Below are positions 6,065 through 8,995 of a DNA stretch of 8,995 bases, piece after piece; the first letter of the stretch is position 1, and each line of letters begins with the position of its first letter. Under the pieces are notes generated by a model. The model searched no databases. It saw nothing but the letters and a program-made list of their open reading frames with translations, and was not told the DNA's origin. Position numbers and translations under genes: made by a program. The DNA comes from JADKCL01 sp031424495 (GTDB lineage: Bacteria > Bacteroidota > Bacteroidia > J057 > JADKCL01): assembly GCA_031424495.1 (NCBI GenBank), contig JANPHP010000305.1:1-8995 (forward strand). The letters are read 5' to 3'.

Positions 6065-7761
6065 ACCTGAGGATGCGCAGCATTTTGCTCACAGTCGCGT
6101 TCGCATTCGCCTGCGTGCTCGCTTATGCACATGGAGGCGAAGACCACGGTGAAAAAAAAGCCACAAGCACCGTGATTCCTGTCGGATATTATGCTGCCGA
6201 GGCTATTTCTGACAAGTATGAGGTCCTGATCAAATACACCTCTTTGGAACCGGGCAAGGCTGCTGAGATGACCCTGTTTTTGGCCAATGCGCTTACGAAT
6301 TTGCCGATCTCGGGTGCGAAACTGAAGCTCAGCAATCCGGAGGATGCCGCGCAAGCATTTATGGTTACGGCAAGCGATAGCGGCATTTATGCGATCCATA
6401 CGCAATTCAGCGATGGCAGCAAGCCTGCAAGGGTTTTGATCGCGATCGAGGGAAAATTTGGTGCAGACTTGATCCAAGTCTCGGAAATCGCCTTTGGTGC
6501 GGAGAAACATGGCCGGGAAACGGCTGCAGCGGCCACACCGTGGCTGCAATTGAATAGCATCTTGGCCATCGTGTCGGCCCTCATCGTGGGATTGGTGGCT
6601 GGTCTGTTGATTCGCCGCAAACCGAAAGTCGCGCGTGTCGCCACCATTTTCTTGCTCACCTTTGCTTTGAGCACACAGCCACTGTCCCTGACGATGATGG
6701 CCCATGGCGATGAACCCCATGGCAAGACCCAGGAAACCAGCTCCGCCAATGTCTATACCGATGAATTTGTGGTGCTCAAAGAAACCCAGTTTCTCTTTGA
6801 AATTGAGACTGCAAAAGTGAACTCCAATGCACCTGGGAGCGCACTGACACTGCAAGGAACCATCGTGCCCACCGCGTCTGGCGCTGCGGTGGTGCAATCG
6901 CCGCAAACTGGAATCTTGAAAAACCTCCGTGTGAAGGTGGGCGAATCTGTACACAAGGGCCAATTGCTCGCCATGGTGGAGCAATCGGTCGATGCCAACA
7001 CGCAAGTGGGCTGGATCACGCAACGCAATGGCTTGGAGGCCGAAAAGGAAGCCGCCAAAAAGAACCTCGACCGGCTGAATGCCATCAAGGACATCGTGGC
7101 AGGCAAAGACATCGACGAGGCCACGCGCCGCTACGCGACTGCGACCAGCAACCTTGACGCATTCCTCAAATTGCTCAATGGCTCTGGCGGCAACCGACTT
7201 ACATCCCTCCTCGCCCCCATCGACGGCAAGGTGGAGCGCTTCAACTTCGCAATCGGTTCGACGGTGAATGCGGGGCAAGACATCTTCCAAATCACGAATT
7301 CTGACAAAGTGTATGTCGAGGCGCAGGTCTATCAAACCGATTTTGAAGCGGTGAAGGCCGGCAGCAGTTTTGTCGTCAGTACCAAGGGAGCTTCTCCCCT
7401 ATCCCGCCCAGCTAGTTTGGTGACCCTGGGGCAGCGCATCGATGCGAGCAACCAATCCCAAAAAGCACTGTTTGAAGTGGACAATAGCGCGGGTACTTTT
7501 CGCTTGGGTGAATTTGTGGACCTGCAAGTCATGGACGTGGCTGGCGGTCAGCACATGACGCTACCCAACAATGCCTTGGTGGATTTGAATGGGAAGGCTG
7601 CGGTCTTCACTAAAAATTCTGCTGAGCGGATGAAGATCCGCTACCTGAACATCGATGAATCCAATGGCGCTGCGCCCAATGGTGCCTTGGGTTTCAGTGC
7701 CGACGAAAAAGTCGTCATCAGCGGTGCCTATCAGCTCAAAATGATGTATTTGAATCAATAA
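6049..7761 (+). CDS. RND-type periplasmic adaptor (CusB/HlyD-like) with an amino-terminal periplasmic domain and internal membrane segments
   Basis: A 570-residue protein, far longer than the usual 350-420 residues of metal-efflux adaptors. Order seen: signal peptide (hydrophobic 11-26); AHGGEDHG (27-34); a beta-rich domain about 45-150 (KYEVLIKYTSLEPGKAAEMT, then PISGAKLKLS) resembling YtkA/FixH-like domains; membrane helix about 166-188; basic loop RRKPKVAR (189-196); second hydrophobic segment about 197-217; AHGDEPHG (218-225); then the adaptor. That part has a lipoyl half (VQSPQTGILKNLRVKVGESV, 282-301), a coiled-coil hairpin about 317-375, the other lipoyl half (LLAPIDGKVERFNFAIGSTV, 387-406), a beta-barrel about 420-495 and a membrane-proximal end. 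Such adaptors link an inner-membrane pump to the outer-membrane channel encoded just upstream. The start may instead be the ATG at 6073, nine bases after the previous stop. Metal, probably copper or silver, is inferred from the His motifs and neighbours. Confidence 0.88.
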   Translation: MRKTLNLRMRSILLTVAFAFACVLAYAHGGEDHGEKKATSTVIPVGYYAAEAISDKYEVLIKYTSLEPGKAAEMTLFLANALTNLPISGAKLKLSNPEDAAQAFMVTASDSGIYAIHTQFSDGSKPARVLIAIEGKFGADLIQVSEIAFGAEKHGRETAAAATPWLQLNSILAIVSALIVGLVAGLLIRRKPKVARVATIFLLTFALSTQPLSLTMMAHGDEPHGKTQETSSANVYTDEFVVLKETQFLFEIETAKVNSNAPGSALTLQGTIVPTASGAAVVQSPQTGILKNLRVKVGESVHKGQLLAMVEQSVDANTQVGWITQRNGLEAEKEAAKKNLDRLNAIKDIVAGKDIDEATRRYATATSNLDAFLKLLNGSGGNRLTSLLAPIDGKVERFNFAIGSTVNAGQDIFQITNSDKVYVEAQVYQTDFEAVKAGSSFVVSTKGASPLSRPASLVTLGQRIDASNQSQKALFEVDNSAGTFRLGEFVDLQVMDVAGGQHMTLPNNALVDLNGKAAVFTKNSAERMKIRYLNIDESNGAAPNGALGFSADEKVVISGAYQLKMMYLNQ

Positions 7762-7808
7762 AACTCAATTATCCTATTCGGTATCTCTAGTATTTTATCT
7801 CATAGATT

Positions 7809-8807
7809 ATGAAAAAATTATTCGTTTTGTTTGTCTCGATCGGCATGCTTGCCCTCGTGAGCTGCAATGGCGGCAAGGGTGGCGCAAGCAGCAACCAAGA
7901 CAGCTCCAAGGTGGATTCCAGCGCTGCGCATGCAGGCATGGATCACGATTACACCTGCCCGATGCACCCCAATCAGCATAGCAAGGTTGCTGGCAAGTGT
8001 CCTGAATGTGGAATGGAGATGGTCCACAGCGATGGAGCCGTCCAAAAAACGTATTCGATGAAGCACAGTACGTCGACAGCGACGGTTGAAGCTGGCAAGG
8101 CCTTCACGCTGGCGCTCACGCCGAGCATCGTCGGCGAGGAAGGGCAGGCTGTTGCATTGGACCTGCATCACGAGAAAAAAATCCACCTCATCATTGTGAG
8201 CAGCGATCTTTCTTGGTTTTCACACGTGCATCCTGATTACCAAGCGAGTGGCAGCTATGACCTCCCAATTACGCTGCCTGCTGGCGGCGAGTACTTCTTC
8301 TATGCAGACTACATGCCCAGCGGTGGCACGCAACAATTGGAAAAATTCAGCCTCACTGCAAGTGGCAAGGCTGCAACGGCCAAGGTTTATGCCAAGGCGC
8401 AATTGTCTTCCAAAGTGGGTGGTTATGAAGTGAAACTAGCCACCGCCGATGGCAAATTGCTGAGTGGTGGCACGCAACATATTGCGGGCACCATTTCCAA
8501 GGGCGGCAAGACGGTGGATCCCAATTCGCTGGAAGATTATTTGGGTGCAAAGGCGCATGTGGTCGTGATCGGCCTCCAAGACAAGGATTACCTGCATGTG
8601 CATCCCGAGGTCGAAGGAGACCACTTGGATTTGCATGCAACATTTGCCAAGCCCGGCATCTACCGTGGCTGGCTGCAATTCCAAATGGAGGGCAAGGTAC
8701 AAATCGCTGACTTCGTGCTTGATGTGGCGCAAGGAGCTGCGGCAGAGCCAGAAGAAGGTCACGAACACAGCCATGGGGAAGGCGCAGACCATACGCATTC
8801 GCATTGA
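7809..8807 (+). CDS. Metal-binding lipoprotein with HMBD, two HVHP domains and a His-rich tail
   Basis: A 332-residue exported protein. The lipobox is LVSC with Cys at residue 19. Residues 48-72 form a heavy-metal-binding domain: YTCPMHP, then CPECGMEMV, with C50, H53, C64, C67, M69 and M71 as likely ligands; H41, M44 and H46 just before it may add to the site. Two similar domains follow. The first has KIHLIIVSSDLSWFSHVHP (125-142) and the second AKAHVVVIGL...YLHVHP (248-266), each with one His on a strand and an HVHP pair, then a sheet ending in a conserved-looking Phe-rich strand. The last 15 residues hold six His (H318, 320, 322, 328, 330, 332). The role is most likely to hold or buffer copper or a similar metal outside the inner membrane and perhaps hand it to the efflux channel. 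It lies 47 bases after the adaptor gene with no terminator between, so it is probably the last gene of the operon. Start ATG has no Shine-Dalgarno sequence. Metal identity is inferred. Confidence 0.88.
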   Translation: MKKLFVLFVSIGMLALVSCNGGKGGASSNQDSSKVDSSAAHAGMDHDYTCPMHPNQHSKVAGKCPECGMEMVHSDGAVQKTYSMKHSTSTATVEAGKAFTLALTPSIVGEEGQAVALDLHHEKKIHLIIVSSDLSWFSHVHPDYQASGSYDLPITLPAGGEYFFYADYMPSGGTQQLEKFSLTASGKAATAKVYAKAQLSSKVGGYEVKLATADGKLLSGGTQHIAGTISKGGKTVDPNSLEDYLGAKAHVVVIGLQDKDYLHVHPEVEGDHLDLHATFAKPGIYRGWLQFQMEGKVQIADFVLDVAQGAAAEPEEGHEHSHGEGADHTHSH

Positions 8808-8816
8808 TTGAGGGAT

Positions 8817-8856
8817 CGTTTTGTCGGGACGCATGGCATGCCGTCCCGACGAAACG
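8817..8856. terminator. Hairpin between convergent genes, probable shared terminator
   Basis: CGTTTTGTCGGGAC (8817-8830) pairs with GTCCCGACGAAACG (8843-8856) over 14 bases with one G-T pair; GCAT (8831-8834) and ATGC (8838-8841) can extend the stem past one bulged base. It sits 10 bases after the stop of the metal-binding lipoprotein gene and 14 bases after the stop of the convergent partial gene, the expected place for a bidirectional terminator. Neither side has a T tract, so a rho-independent mechanism is not certain. Confidence 0.55.
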
Positions 8857-8865
8857 CATATGCGT
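8854..8865. repeat. Perfect 12-base palindrome ACGCATATGCGT
   Basis: A perfect palindrome that overlaps the last three bases of the preceding hairpin and ends five bases short of the stop of the convergent gene. It might act as a protein-binding site or extend the termination structure, but its position between two gene ends argues against an operator. Chance is possible. Confidence 0.35.
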
Positions 8866-8869
8866 AAAC

Positions 8870-8995
8870 TTAAGCAGCGTCATATAATTCCTCCGCAGCG
8901 CTTTTTCGGTTTCGAGTTTCGTGTGTGCAATAATATTGGATGTTTTGGAGTATCCATTTGACTTGTTGCCTGTCGGCTTCCACATACAGGTGAAT
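8870..8995 (-). CDS. Carboxy-terminal part of an unknown protein, cut by window edge
   Basis: On the minus strand one frame stays open from the right edge to a TAA at 8870-8872, giving 41 residues that look like a genuine protein end: LYVEADRQQVKWILQNIQYY, then CTHETRNRKSAAEELYDAA. It is polar and helical in character with no membrane segment. I do not recognise the family. Support for it being real: the frame ends just before the hairpin at 8817-8856, and the composition is protein-like. The alternative minus-strand frame that continues into the lipoprotein gene is Arg/Pro/His-rich and is a shadow. It converges on the efflux operon and so is not part of it. Confidence 0.55.
   Translation of the reverse strand: MHLYVEADRQQVKWILQNIQYYCTHETRNRKSAAEELYDAA

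Noticed and set aside
6043..7335. A 430-codon open frame on the minus strand opposite the adaptor gene
   Set aside because: It is rich in Arg, His, Cys and Gln with no domain pattern, and it lies wholly opposite a gene with clear adaptor motifs; it is a shadow of that gene's codon use.
8353..8985. A 210-codon minus-strand frame reaching from the right end into the lipoprotein gene
   Set aside because: It is antisense to a gene with clear metal-binding motifs and has a Pro/His/Arg-rich shadow composition; another minus frame (8870-8995) reads better at the right edge.

Overview
The window reads as chromosomal DNA of a member of the Bacteroidota with a rather high GC content, roughly half. Support for this: three secreted proteins carry lipoprotein signal peptides, Shine-Dalgarno sequences are mostly missing before the starts, and several genes are preceded by the TAnnTTTG type of -7 promoter element known from this phylum. 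The lineage assignment is an inference; there is no rRNA or other marker gene in the window.

Layout. The left half is all on the minus strand: the first 131 codons of an oligopeptidase B (ptrB, running off the left edge, 1-395), a lipoprotein of unknown function (621-1664), a 600-base gene-free stretch with two hairpin terminators (1689-2292), and a complete M13-family zinc metallopeptidase that is predicted to be a lipoprotein (2293-4368). A 475-base divergent intergenic region with a long imperfect stem-loop (4369-4843) separates this half from a plus-strand operon of three genes: a TolC/CusC-type outer-membrane efflux protein (4844-6064), an RND-type periplasmic adaptor with an unusual amino-terminal extension (6049-7761), and a metal-binding lipoprotein (7809-8807). 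A hairpin lies between the end of that operon and the tail of a convergent gene of unknown function that runs off the right edge (8870-8995).

How the genes work together. The three plus-strand genes look like part of a copper/silver or other heavy-metal export and binding system: a channel and an adaptor whose genes overlap by 16 bases, and a lipoprotein that combines a CPMHP...CPECGM heavy-metal-binding domain, two similar HVHP-bearing domains and a histidine-rich tail. No inner-membrane RND pump gene is present, and the operon is bounded by a divergent gene on one side and a convergent gene on the other, so the pump must lie elsewhere. The most notable point is the adaptor: a second periplasmic domain, two extra membrane segments and what looks like a retained internal signal peptide precede the normal adaptor fold, and the two exported parts both begin with almost the same histidine motif (AHGGEDHG and AHGDEPHG). 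The two peptidases are unrelated to this system and are probably general peptide-degrading enzymes.
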